Shown: positions 15,625-24,503 of the stretch, in pieces | How the letters are laid out: every line of letters begins with the position of its first letter | How positions within the stretch are numbered: position 1 is the stretch's first letter | Source: Clostridiales bacterium | Lineage (GTDB): Bacteria > Bacillota > Clostridia > Oscillospirales > Oscillospiraceae | DNA: 32,247 nt | Reading direction: 5' to 3' | NCBI GenBank assembly: GCA_012728025.1 | Contig: JAAYFX010000202.1 | Span: 1-32,247 of the forward strand | The notes under the pieces: model-generated | Told to the model about the DNA's origin: nothing | Databases searched by the model: none | Seen by the model: the letters and a program-made list of their open reading frames with translations, nothing else | Made by a program: the position numbers and the translations under genes

Positions 15625-15675
15625 AAAAACCATCTGCCCGCCCAAAACTTGCTTTGGGAGGGCAGTTGGTTTTTT
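15625..15675. terminator. Bidirectional intrinsic terminator
   Basis: AAAAACCA.CTGCCC.CCCAAA (15625-15646) pairs with TTTGGG.GGGCAG.TGGTTTTTT (15653-15675), with two single mismatches and a T-run. It ends the regulator/AAA operon (+) and, read on the other strand with its own T-run, the GNAT gene (-). Confidence 0.85.
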
Positions 15676-15682
15676 AAGTCTT

Positions 15683-16534
15683 CTAATTTTCTTTTGACGT
15701 CAGGAACAAGGCAGACCTTGAAAGGGGGCGCCCTTCAGGAGCCAGCCTTTCTAAAAGAGAGGTAGAAATTGCGTTTACGCAGTTTACTATAATTTCGGTG
15801 TCTTTTGGGTATTTTTCTAAAGCCCTTTGATAGGAAGCTGACAGCATTGAGGAAAAAGCGGCAGAGCCGCCTGCTCCGGAATCAGCGTAGGCAAGGGTAA
15901 GCTGCCCGTTAAAGGAGCGGTCAAACACCATAAATCCGTCTATCCGTGAGCCGTCCATAACGGCAACGGAAAGCTCAGGGTCAAGTTCTGCCTTATCAAG
16001 GGGAAGGGGCAGTATGGCCTCCTCGGATATACGGGCCGAGCGGTCCAACTCCCGTACACAGGATGTGGGGATTTCCAAAAATTGATGCACTTTCAGTCCT
16101 TCAGCGGCTTTTGAGAAAAACGGGGATTTTGAAAGGGAAGAAAGGTTGACGGAGTATATGGTTTCCCTTGGCTTTTTAAATTCAAAGCCTGAGTGCCGCA
16201 GAAAGTTTTCATACATAGAAAGCTCCCCGTTTGTCACAGTGAAGTCCGAGCGTATACCAAAAAGCGAGCTTTGCCCCTCCATACAGCTTTTTAGGCTTTC
16301 AAGAAGAAGCTTGCCGCCACCCCTGCCCCGCTTGACGGGGGCAACAAAAAAGGATGAAATCTCAAAATATCCGTCTCTTGGGCCGCCGGCAAGGGCGCCG
16401 CAGGCCTCCTCATTTTCAACAAGGCCCAAAGCGAAAATGGGTTTGCCTTCTTTCAAAAGCAAAGCGGCATCCGGAAGGAGAAAAGAGGTAAAAAAGTCAA
16501 GGTTTCCACGGTCTATTATGGTCGTTTCCATCAT
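15683..16534 (-). CDS. GNAT-family acetyltransferase (tandem-domain length)
   Basis: The 283-aa protein has a GNAT acetyl-CoA-binding signature in the first half: a beta-4 strand YFEISSFFVAPVKRGRGGGKLLLESL (about residues 57-82) with the pyrophosphate loop R-G-R-G-G-G-K. The second half looks like a diverged GNAT repeat that ends in a family-typical beta-strand, without a clear acetyl-CoA loop. Substrate is unknown. It begins 12 bases after the stop of the 503-aa gene, with a GGGGGGAGGA site, so the two are co-transcribed and GNAT is second. Modification of, or protection from, the upstream product is conceivable, but the sequence does not show it. Confidence 0.8.
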   Translation of the reverse strand: MMETTIIDRGNLDFFTSFLLPDAALLLKEGKPIFALGLVENEEACGALAGGPRDGYFEISSFFVAPVKRGRGGGKLLLESLKSCMEGQSSLFGIRSDFTVTNGELSMYENFLRHSGFEFKKPRETIYSVNLSSLSKSPFFSKAAEGLKVHQFLEIPTSCVRELDRSARISEEAILPLPLDKAELDPELSVAVMDGSRIDGFMVFDRSFNGQLTLAYADSGAGGSAAFSSMLSASYQRALEKYPKDTEIIVNCVNAISTSLLERLAPEGRPLSRSALFLTSKEN

Positions 16535-16546
16535 TTATCCTCCCCC

Positions 16547-18058
16547 CTATTCTTCTTCTGCGGACGCTGCTTTGTAGCGCTGCAAAGCAGATTCAGCTGG
16601 ATTGCTTAGGGGTTTTCCGAGTAAAAGGTGCGCCATAATATCCATAAGAGCCCCTGCATAGTGCTCCATAAGATTATCTTCTTTGGAACATTTATCTAAT
16701 AAGATGCTTGCCTGATGTGTAAGCCAAGTTTTAATCGGGTCTTCAGTAGGGTTGATACTGTTATTATTCTGCACTCTTTGCAGCTTAAGCCTGTAAAGAA
16801 AACGCTCGCTGCGACTGCTTTGAGTCTTAAAAAAGTCGGAAAAAACCTTGTCGATTAATTCCCTATTACGCTGATATGCTTCGGGATTTTCGAGAATCAT
16901 ATTCCGATATTTTGCAAAATCCTCATATAAAAGCGGAGTGCCGCCATTGGGGAAGGAAACACCGAATTTCTGCGATAAAAGCTCATCTTGCTCGGCGAAT
17001 TCTCTCTCTAATTCTAAGGAGTTTTCTGCCGCCACAAGCCGCTCAACCTCATTAGCGAAGAGATTTTTCACACCGCTGCCATAAGACCTAAGCTTGCTTG
17101 AATAATTTGCTGTGGCATCGTCTCGCATATTAAGGCCAAGCTCTATCGGCACCTTGCTGTCATAACCGTAAACCTTTCCGACGTTAAAATTAATACCCAA
17201 TGCGTTCATATGCATAGAGAAGGCATGGGTAAATGCGACTCCCAATCTGGATTGCTCTTCAAGAACCTCCTGCTCAAGCTGGGGCAGTTGTTCAAAATAT
17301 TCGGGGTTTTCTTTTTGCAGGTTTTCAAAATATGTAAACTTATCTGCCATTGCCTTATATTCGGCAGCCCGCCTTATAAGGTTTTCCGGCGTAAACATAT
17401 CCGGCTTCATGCTAAAAGTCCAACTTATCATTTCCGTTTTTATACGGTCAAGGTGGGGGCGGCGCAAAAGGGGGTCGCCACTTGCGTACTCTCGCATAAA
17501 GCTGCCGTTTTCCTTTTGAATATACTCGTCTATGGCACTTGCGGGCTTACCCTTTCTATCAAGGTTATAGTCTTGGCAGAAAGCCCTCAGGATACGGGGG
17601 TCAGAGCCGCTTTTTTCCACAAGCCCTCTGACTTCGTCGTCGATTACAGCTGTGCGGCAATCAATAGACGCCCTTATCTGGGCGGCAATTTCCATAGTGT
17701 TTTCATCCCCTACGGGGCAGACCTTTCTGGCGGCCTTAAGTTTTTTCTGCCGCTCACGCCTTGCTTTATAACTCTCGCTTGCCACAGGCTGCGCTGTGAG
17801 GGGCCCCGAGACATTGGCCGAGGAGGTAACCCGAATTCTCCTAGCCTGTCTTCCCATTTGGCCTATGGCGGCTTGGCCATAAGCAGTCTGATATTCCATA
17901 ATGTTTTCAGCAAAGCTCTCTTTTTGCCGTTGCAGCTGCTCACCTTGGGCACCTCCCCAGCTTTGGAGGGGTTGAAGGTGTTCTAATTGCGCCGGAGCCT
18001 GCTCCTGACGTTCCCGCACATCTTTGATTTCTCTTTGTTTCAGGATTTCTTCGTCCAT
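16547..18058 (-). CDS. Unrecognised 503-aa protein, candidate CIS cargo
   Basis: I do not recognise a family. The N-terminal ~100 residues are Q/E/R-rich and low complexity, probably unstructured (EEILKQREIKDVRERQEQ). The rest is largely helical, with a coiled-coil-like segment near residues 240-275 (EYFEQLPQLEQEVLEEQ). There is no signal peptide, no membrane helix and no HExxH protease motif. The start at 18058 has a GGGG-type site close upstream. A disordered N-terminus, lack of export signal and position between the AAA+ gene and the baseplate operon fit a cargo or accessory protein of the injection system, but a housekeeping role is not excluded. Its base composition looks a little more AT-rich than its neighbours. 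Confidence 0.75.
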   Translation of the reverse strand: MDEEILKQREIKDVRERQEQAPAQLEHLQPLQSWGGAQGEQLQRQKESFAENIMEYQTAYGQAAIGQMGRQARRIRVTSSANVSGPLTAQPVASESYKARRERQKKLKAARKVCPVGDENTMEIAAQIRASIDCRTAVIDDEVRGLVEKSGSDPRILRAFCQDYNLDRKGKPASAIDEYIQKENGSFMREYASGDPLLRRPHLDRIKTEMISWTFSMKPDMFTPENLIRRAAEYKAMADKFTYFENLQKENPEYFEQLPQLEQEVLEEQSRLGVAFTHAFSMHMNALGINFNVGKVYGYDSKVPIELGLNMRDDATANYSSKLRSYGSGVKNLFANEVERLVAAENSLELEREFAEQDELLSQKFGVSFPNGGTPLLYEDFAKYRNMILENPEAYQRNRELIDKVFSDFFKTQSSRSERFLYRLKLQRVQNNNSINPTEDPIKTWLTHQASILLDKCSKEDNLMEHYAGALMDIMAHLLLGKPLSNPAESALQRYKAASAEEE

Positions 18059-18369
18059 ATCATAGCCCCCTTATATTATTGTTCATATTTCAAAGCAGAG
18101 TATAAAAAGGTGGTTTCCATGCAATTTATAAACCAGATGCCTTATTACTATTTATATATTAGCACAAAACTTCGGTATATAAAGCCGGCAATCCTAAAGG
18201 TTTTCTAAAACAAGTCTGTTTTCAGCTATATGGAGGCCTATAAAGCCTTCGCCGACATTGACAAGGCAGGGCCTGCGGATTAAACTGTTAATATGGAAGA
18301 AAGATGAAGAGTTTGTCCTTGAGCTTTGGAGCAAGGCCATGAACTTTGATATAAATGGGGGGAAGCTAG
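18059..18369 (+). other. Gap of ~310 bases, possible gene remnant
   Basis: This lies between divergent genes. The left 150 bases are AT-rich and probably hold promoters for both sides, but no sequence close to consensus stands out. From about 18228 there is coding-like sequence, with short open stretches in different frames (MEAYKAFADIDKAGPAD then a stop; a second frame reads KKDEEFVLELWSKAMNFDING). This could be a decayed small gene upstream of the MATE gene. I could not identify its parent. Confidence 0.35.
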
Positions 18370-20135
18370 GTGGAAAAGCAGGAGGAAAAATCCCTGCGGG
18401 ACAATGATGTTTTCATACGCAAACCTTCAGAAAGTTTCTTTTCCCCTCTATACTGTCTCTTTTAGGCGGCACCATATCAAGCTTTTCCGGCGGGGTTATA
18501 GCAGGTAATGTATTAGGTGCCGGCGGACTTGCAGCCATGGGCATTGTAAGCCCTGTCTTTTTCGTCTACACAAGCCTTGGCTCTCTTATAGGTGTTGGGG
18601 GCGCTGCCCTTTCCTCCCGCCGTTTGGGACGGGATGACCATGAAGGGGTCAGCAGGCTTTTTTCCCTTTCTCTTGCACTTATGCTGGTGGTTGGGCTTTT
18701 GGTTACAGTTGGGGCTCTTGTGTTTCTTGAAAAGCTTCTTGACATTCTTGGGGCTCAGGGGGAGATAAGAAGCGCAGCCAGAGATTATTGCCTTTACTTT
18801 ATCCCCGGGGCCATAACAACCATGCTTTTATACATACCCCTTAACTTCTTCCGTATAACGGGAAAGCCGAACATAGGCGTTTGGATGTTTGGCATAATGG
18901 CTCTGGGTAACATATGCTTCAGCCTTGTGTTTTTGCTGGTGTTTGACATGGGCATGGGGGGCATAGGTCTTTCGGCGGTATTGTCAAATTTGGCGGCCCT
19001 ACTATATAGCCTCCATGGGTTTTTCAAAAAGGACTCATACCTTCGTCTTGTAAGCTTTAAAAGTGAAATAAAAACCACAGGGGAGCTTCTTGCCACAGGC
19101 AGCCCCATGGCTCTTACAAACCTTTTCACGGTTTTGAGAACACTTTTATATAACAGGCTGCTGCTTAGTATTTTAGGACTGGGAGGGCTTGCGGTATTTA
19201 CCGTTTTGGCAAATGTGAACACCTTTGCCCTTTCCATCCTTTTGGGAGTTTCCCAAACTATTATTCCTCTAACGGGGGTTTTCTTCGGGGAAAAAGACTA
19301 TGTAAGCATCCGCCATGTTATGGGGGCTTCCCTGCGTTGGGGGCTTTTTCTGGCAACGGCCTTTGGTCTTGCTCTGGCTGTCTTTTGGAAAAGCATATGT
19401 CACATTTTCGGTCTTTACGACGAGAGCCTTTTCCAGTCGGCCATGTTTGCAATTTTCATGTTTGCCTTGAGTATGCCCTTTGCCATGGTTACAAATCTTT
19501 ATCAGTTTCACTTTATGACCATAGGTGTGCTATGGTTTTCAAACCTTATATCCGCCTGCCGCTGCCTTATCCTGCCTCTTGCCGCATCACTTTTTTTATC
19601 AAAGGTTTCCCCCCTTGCAGTTTGGGCGGGCATACCTGCGGGCGAGGCTTTGACGGTGTTGCTGACTCTTGCTGTTTCATATATTTACGGCAAAAAACGG
19701 GGACTTTCAAGGCTTCTTCTTTTAAATGAGGAAGACGAGAAAAATTCCCGCTCCATAGCCTTTTCTGTTAAAAACGATACGGATTCCATAATAAATGCCT
19801 CGGAAAAGATTTCGGAGTTTTCGGCGGTCAATAAAATCGATGAAAAAAGAGCCATGTTTATTTCTCTGGCCTTAGAGGAACTTTTATTGTCCATATCCCA
19901 AAATGCCTTTGAAGACCATGACGAGGGCTATATGGACGTTCGTCTCCTGTCGGGAACAGACCATGTTATCCTGCGCATACGAAACGGCGGTCGGGAATTT
20001 GACCCCATAAGCTTCTACGAAAGCAATCCGGATAATATGGAAGAAAGCCTTGGAATTAAAATGGTGGCTGCCTCTGCCCGTGACATAAAATATACAAGAA
20101 CCCTCGGCGTTAACAACCTAAGCGTACTGATATAA
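18370..20135 (+). pseudogene. MATE transporter fused to RsbW-like ATPase, frameshifted start
   Basis: The first ATG in the main frame is at 18537, but MATE homology plainly begins earlier. A GTG at 18370, after GGGGGG, opens MEKQEEKSLRDNDVFIRK, which stops at 18463. The adjacent frame continues TFRKFLFPSILSLLGG from 18423 into the transporter. One missing A at about 18421-18423 explains both. The core is a 12-helix MATE-type drug/Na+ antiporter. After the last helix, from about residue 397 of the 532-aa main frame, follows a cytoplasmic HATPase_c_2 domain with FISLALEELLLSISQNAF (N-box region) and ESLGIKMVAA (G2-like). So an exporter is joined to an anti-sigma-kinase-like domain. If translation can start at 18537, it loses part of helix 1. 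Either a sequencing error or a real lesion is possible. Confidence 0.75.
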
Positions 20136-20215
20136 GCGCCTGCTTACAAGTTAGACAGGGGCTATGGATTTTCTGTTGCTCACAAGTTTTGACATTAAGG
20201 ATGGAAGTGCTGAAA

Positions 20216-21286
20216 ATGGTAGAACTTACGAGGGAAAAAACCGGAGAAAAATTAAGCTGCGATTTTAAAGAAGTCAACCCCGATGCAATGGAGGATATTT
20301 TAGGCTTTCAAGCCTGCATACGTGACGAATATGGGGAGAGCTATCCACGAGATTATATATATAAGCCTCATGAGCTGGCGGAAAAAATAAGGCAAGGCGA
20401 GATTTTATGCTATCTTGCCTTAAGTGACAGGAAAGACCCTGTGGCAAGCCTTGCCCTGACCCCCTTCAAAGGGCTTGAAAGGGTGCCTGAGATGACCATG
20501 CACGTAGTCAGAAAGACATATAGGGGCTTTGGTGTCGGCACTGAGTTTACAAAAGCTGTGTTAGATAGCCCCCCCATAGACGAGTACAATGCTGTTGCAA
20601 TACATTCTGTCACCTTCCATTCCATAGCCCAGCGTCAGACCATAAGCTGTGGCTTTTTACCCACAGGCTTTTTGCTTTCCGTTCACAGCAACGATATATT
20701 AAAGCATTCCTTTGACATAAACGGCTGCCGCAAACAGTCCTTTGCCGTAGCCGTTTTGCCCAAGGGAAAAAAAGATGCGGGCAGTCTGCACTTGCCGCCG
20801 GAGCATGAAAGTTTTATAAAAGGCATATACGAAAAACTTAGCGTGGTCTTTAAGCAGGCAGATGGAAAAAACTCTGAAGGTAAAACCGAATATCACTGTG
20901 AACAGGACGAAACCCATCTTACAAAAACAACAGAAGTTTTTAAATGCGGTGAAGATTTTGAAAAGCTTACGGATGCACTTTTACAAAAGCCGTATAAAAT
21001 GGGGCAAACCATAAATGTTTTTATAAACTTAAATGACCCTTGTGCGGTTTATGCTTATGAGGTTCTTAAAAATCGTGGCTTTATTTTCACAGGGCTTCAT
21101 CCCCTGTGTGCAAACGGTGAATTTATGATAATGCACCACCCGCTGGGCTTGGGCTTGCCCTTAGACAGGCTGGAAATTGATGAGGGATACAGGCGGGTTT
21201 ACGACTATATAGCTTATGGTCAGATAAAAAGCCAGAGGGAAGGTTCGGCAAATGAAGAAAAGATGCCTATGCTGCCGATTACATGA
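20216..21286 (+). CDS. GNAT-fold-like protein of the partner-switch cluster
   Basis: From the start at 20216 (GGAAG 8 bases upstream; the in-frame ATGs at 20189 and 20201 lack a good site) the product is 356 aa. The N-terminal half resembles a GNAT acetyltransferase: YLALSDRKDPVASLALTPF, then EMTMHVVRKTYRGFGVGTEFTKAVLDS, with R-G-F-G-V-G-T as a plausible acetyl-CoA loop. The C-terminal half contains VYAYEVLKNRGFIFTGLHPL, like the final GNAT strand-helix-strand. In some Bacillota such modules are encoded next to, or fused with, RsbW-like ATPases, as here between the MATE-RsbW fusion and the SpoIIE phosphatase. Substrate is unknown. It ends 28 bases before the phosphatase gene. Confidence 0.65.
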   Translation: MVELTREKTGEKLSCDFKEVNPDAMEDILGFQACIRDEYGESYPRDYIYKPHELAEKIRQGEILCYLALSDRKDPVASLALTPFKGLERVPEMTMHVVRKTYRGFGVGTEFTKAVLDSPPIDEYNAVAIHSVTFHSIAQRQTISCGFLPTGFLLSVHSNDILKHSFDINGCRKQSFAVAVLPKGKKDAGSLHLPPEHESFIKGIYEKLSVVFKQADGKNSEGKTEYHCEQDETHLTKTTEVFKCGEDFEKLTDALLQKPYKMGQTINVFINLNDPCAVYAYEVLKNRGFIFTGLHPLCANGEFMIMHHPLGLGLPLDRLEIDEGYRRVYDYIAYGQIKSQREGSANEEKMPMLPIT

Positions 21287-21314
21287 GCTTTACATATTTT
21301 ATCAGGAGGTCATT

Positions 21315-23438
21315 ATGAAAACCATACGGGGAAAAATATTCTTAATACTTCTCGTTATCTCATTATTCTCTCTGGTTCTTATGGGCGTTGTCACCTTTAT
21401 AAGCGTGGACATGATAAGAACAGACGTTTTTGAGGCCAGCAGCAACCTTGGTGTCACAGCGGGAGACAGCAGCGGCAAGGCTGTTGAAACGCAGATACTC
21501 GAAAGGCTCAGCTCCACTGCCGAAACAAAGGCATCAATAGCTGACGAAAAGCTTGGAAAACAGCAGACATATACACAGGTTTTGGCAAACTATGCAGGGG
21601 AGCTTTATGCAAATCCCGAGAATTATTTTGGAAAAGATGCTTCGCCGCCGGAGCCTGCTCTTGCAGGCATAAATACGGCGCAGCTTTTGCTTGCGGAAGG
21701 GCTGTCTCTATCAGAGCTTGAGGACGAAATTGGCCTTGTGGCAAACTGCAATGAAATATTACTGCATATTACGGAAGTTGACGAGGATATAACAGCGGAC
21801 TACATAGCCACTGAAAGCGGATTTGTCATAATGGTGGACCCCGATTCGGACAAAAAGCCTGAGAATATAGACGGCAGACAAAGGGGTTGGTATATAGACG
21901 CAAAGGGTGAGGGAAGTCTTATTTGGACGGATGTTTTCAGCGACGCCATGGGGCGTGGGCTTGCTATAACCTGTGCCGCCCCTGTTTTTGACTCTTTGGG
22001 AAACTTTAAAGCCGTTGTGGGCATAGGCGCTTTGATGACAAATTTAAACGAAGAAATAATAAGCACCTCCATAGGTGAAACAGGTTATGCCTTTGTGGTT
22101 AACCAAGGGGGCAATGTTATAATCTCCCCTTATATCCAAAAAGGTGAGAATGGGGAGATTATAACTGCCGATATGACCCAGCACGAAAATCCCGAAATTG
22201 CAAAGATGATGGAAGATATGCTTGCGGGTGTTTCTTCCGTTGCTCAGGTTGAATATGAGGGAAGGCAGGTTTATATGGCCTGCCAGCCCATGTCTGTTTT
22301 GCCTTGGGGTGTTGTGACTGTTATGGATGTGGATGAGGCCCTTCGCCCCGTCAGCGAGGTTTACGATAGCATAATGGACATGACGGATGCCGCAATACTG
22401 GCTGTGGACAATTCTGTGAAAACTGCGCTTATAGCCATAGCCGCCATTGTCTGCGCTGTTTTGGTTATGGTTTTCATATTAGGTTCTTTTTTCTCAAAAA
22501 AACTCACAGGGCCCTTGGCTCACTTAAGCCGTGGAGTGGAGGAAATATCTGAAGGTAATCTGGATACGAAGCTGGATATTAAAACCGGAGATGAAATTGA
22601 AACTTTGGCTCTGGCCTTTAACTCCATGACAGGCAGCCTTCAGCGGCATATAAAAGAGCTAACGGAGGTTACGGCAGAAAAAGAGCGCATAGGAGCAGAG
22701 CTTAATGTTGCAACGCAAATTCAGGCCTCCATGCTGCCCTGTATTTTTCCGCCCTTCCCCGAGCATAAGGAGCTTGACATTTTTGCAAGTATGCGGCCTG
22801 CTAAGGAAGTGGGGGGCGACTTTTACGACTTTTTCCTTGTGGACGAAGAAAACCTCGGTGTTGTTATAGCGGACGTTTCCGGCAAGGGTGTGCCGGCGGC
22901 GCTGTTTATGGTTATAGCAAAAACCCTTATCAAAAACCACACGCAAAACGGCGAAGCGCCCTCGCAGGTTTTAACCTCGGTTAATACCCAGCTTTGCGAA
23001 AATAACGATGCCGCCATGTTCGTAACCGCTTGGATGGGGGTTTTGAACATTAAGACCGGCAAAATGGTTTATGGCAACGCAGGCCATAACCCCCCGCTTT
23101 TAAAGCGCTCTGATGGAAGCTTTACCTACCTTAAATCCGACCCAGCCTTTGTTTTGGCAGGGCTTGAAAACATATCCTATGGGGAGTTTGAGCTGAACCT
23201 TTCCGGCGGGGATATTTTGTATCTATATACAGATGGGGTGACAGAGGCCACTGATATTTCCGATGAGCTTTTCGGAGAGGAACGGCTTAAAGATGTTTTG
23301 GATGAAAACTCGGATAAAGACATGAAGGGGATTTTAAATGCTGTGGAGGAGGCTATGGAAGTATTTGTGGGCGAAGCGGAGCAGTTTGATGATATTACAA
23401 TGCTTGGAATTAAATTTAAAGGCAGGGAAAACGCATAG
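21315..23438 (+). CDS. Membrane SpoIIE/RsbU-type PP2C phosphatase with Cache sensor
   Basis: The start at 21315 has AGGAGG 5-8 bases upstream and gives 707 aa. Layout: transmembrane helix 1 (about 7-29); an extracellular double-Cache-like domain (about 30-355) with the typical RGWYIDA and GETGYAFVVNQGGNVIISP segments; helix 2 (about 371-393); HAMP; a coiled linker; then a SpoIIE-type phosphatase (about 455-705). Metal-binding aspartates are D502 in VGGDFYDF and D520 in IADVSGKGVPAALFM. The LYTDGVTEATD segment is also typical. The enzyme should sense a small extracellular ligand and dephosphorylate a STAS-domain antagonist. The RsbW-like gene is 87 bases downstream and a STAS gene is nearby on the other strand. 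Confidence 0.92.
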   Translation: MKTIRGKIFLILLVISLFSLVLMGVVTFISVDMIRTDVFEASSNLGVTAGDSSGKAVETQILERLSSTAETKASIADEKLGKQQTYTQVLANYAGELYANPENYFGKDASPPEPALAGINTAQLLLAEGLSLSELEDEIGLVANCNEILLHITEVDEDITADYIATESGFVIMVDPDSDKKPENIDGRQRGWYIDAKGEGSLIWTDVFSDAMGRGLAITCAAPVFDSLGNFKAVVGIGALMTNLNEEIISTSIGETGYAFVVNQGGNVIISPYIQKGENGEIITADMTQHENPEIAKMMEDMLAGVSSVAQVEYEGRQVYMACQPMSVLPWGVVTVMDVDEALRPVSEVYDSIMDMTDAAILAVDNSVKTALIAIAAIVCAVLVMVFILGSFFSKKLTGPLAHLSRGVEEISEGNLDTKLDIKTGDEIETLALAFNSMTGSLQRHIKELTEVTAEKERIGAELNVATQIQASMLPCIFPPFPEHKELDIFASMRPAKEVGGDFYDFFLVDEENLGVVIADVSGKGVPAALFMVIAKTLIKNHTQNGEAPSQVLTSVNTQLCENNDAAMFVTAWMGVLNIKTGKMVYGNAGHNPPLLKRSDGSFTYLKSDPAFVLAGLENISYGEFELNLSGGDILYLYTDGVTEATDISDELFGEERLKDVLDENSDKDMKGILNAVEEAMEVFVGEAEQFDDITMLGIKFKGRENA

Positions 23439-23525
23439 AAACACCGCAGTTGTGGAAGAATCTACCTAAGGGTCGCCGCAGCTTACAGGCAGGCGGCATA
23501 TAAACCGACAAGGAGCTGAAAGCCC

Positions 23526-23948
23526 ATGAAAGAACTTATTATAAGCGCAGAAACAGAGCGTCTGGAGGAAGTTCTGGCCTTCGTTCGAGGGATACTGGAA
23601 AGCTATAATTGCCCTATGGAAGACCTTATCGCCATAGAGATTGCGGTGGAGGAGATATATGTTAACATTGCCCACTATGCCTATCATCCGGAGGTTGGCG
23701 AGGCAAGCATACGCTGCCGTGTGGAAAAAGAGCCCCTGCGGGTAATTATAGAGTTTATGGACGGGGGGATTCCCTATAATCCCCTTGAAAAGGCAGACCC
23801 CGATATAAGCCTTTCCGCAGAAGAAAGGGATGTTGGCGGCCTTGGTATATACATGGTGAAAAATAGCATGGATGATGTGGCCTACAAACGTGAAAACGGG
23901 AAAAATATTTTCACAATACAGAAAAATTTAAGAGAAACGGCAGGCTAA
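23526..23948 (+). CDS. RsbW-like serine kinase / anti-sigma factor
   Basis: The 140-aa GHKL (HATPase_c_2) protein has an N-box-like EIAVEEIYVNIAHYAY (about 37-52), G1 EFMDGGIPYNPL and G2 DVGGLGIYMVKN. This is the compact kinase of partner-switching systems, which phosphorylates a STAS protein and otherwise binds a target, classically a sigma factor. AAGGAGC lies 10 bases before the start. It is the last gene of the run that begins at 18370 and is followed by a terminator. The target is unknown, as no sigma-factor gene is in the window. Confidence 0.9.
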   Translation: MKELIISAETERLEEVLAFVRGILESYNCPMEDLIAIEIAVEEIYVNIAHYAYHPEVGEASIRCRVEKEPLRVIIEFMDGGIPYNPLEKADPDISLSAEERDVGGLGIYMVKNSMDDVAYKRENGKNIFTIQKNLRETAG

Positions 23949-23972
23949 AAAGGCCCCCCATAAAAAATGCGT

Positions 23973-24014
23973 AAAAAGCCAAGACCCTTATACAATTATG
24001 GGTCTTGGCTTTTA
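23973..24014. terminator. Intrinsic terminator between convergent genes
   Basis: AAAAGCCAAGACCC (23974-23987) pairs perfectly with GGGTCTTGGCTTTT (24000-24013) around a 12-base loop, with A- and T-rich flanks. It ends the phosphatase/RsbW run (+) and can serve the STAS gene (-). Confidence 0.88.
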
Positions 24015-24078
24015 TATATGGATTTAAAAACAGGATAAGAAAAAAGCTGAAATATAGCTTTTTGAGCTTAAATCCCCT

Positions 24079-24378
24079 TTAGTTAATGGTCAGAATTTTT
24101 GAAAAGCCCACAGATTCCAATATGGAAAACACCGCCGGTGAAACATTTTTAAGTTCCATGGTAAGCCCCTTTGAAGCCGCTGTCTTTTGCCCGATAAGAA
24201 GGGCACGAAGTCCCGCACTGCTTATGTAAGGCACAGCGGCAAAATCAACCGTTACGGTTTTTGCCGTTTGAAAGGCTTTTAGCAGGGCATCTTGAAGCTG
24301 GGGGCTGGTGTTGGTGTCTATCCGGCCCTCTATGGCCAAAATAGTGTTTGCGCCCTCCTGCGATGTTTTGATAGTCAT
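24079..24378 (-). CDS. STAS-domain anti-anti-sigma factor (RsbV-like)
   Basis: The start at 24378 is preferred, because GGAGCG lies 8 bases upstream and the result (99 aa) is the normal RsbV/SpoIIAA length; a longer frame to 24474 adds no family sequence. The STAS core is NTILAIEGRIDTNTSPQLQDAL, then VTVDFAAVPYISSAGLRALL with the phosphorylatable serine at S54. It should be phosphorylated by the RsbW-like kinase and dephosphorylated by the SpoIIE-type phosphatase encoded opposite. It lies 125 bases after the last baseplate gene on the same strand, so it could be read with the injection-system operon. Confidence 0.9.
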   Translation of the reverse strand: MTIKTSQEGANTILAIEGRIDTNTSPQLQDALLKAFQTAKTVTVDFAAVPYISSAGLRALLIGQKTAASKGLTMELKNVSPAVFSILESVGFSKILTIN

Positions 24379-24503
24379 ACTTACACGCTCCTTGAATTTA
24401 TTAGCCGTCAAGCCCGAAACCCCTGAGACAAAAGCTTGAAATCGTGGCTTTGGGCATCGGAGATTTAAAAACAATTTATAAAGAAAAGTTTGACCGCATA
24501 TTT

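Noticed and set aside
17210..17986. 258-aa open frame on the plus strand
   Set aside because: It lies wholly opposite the 503-aa gene, lacks a ribosome site and has no family pattern.
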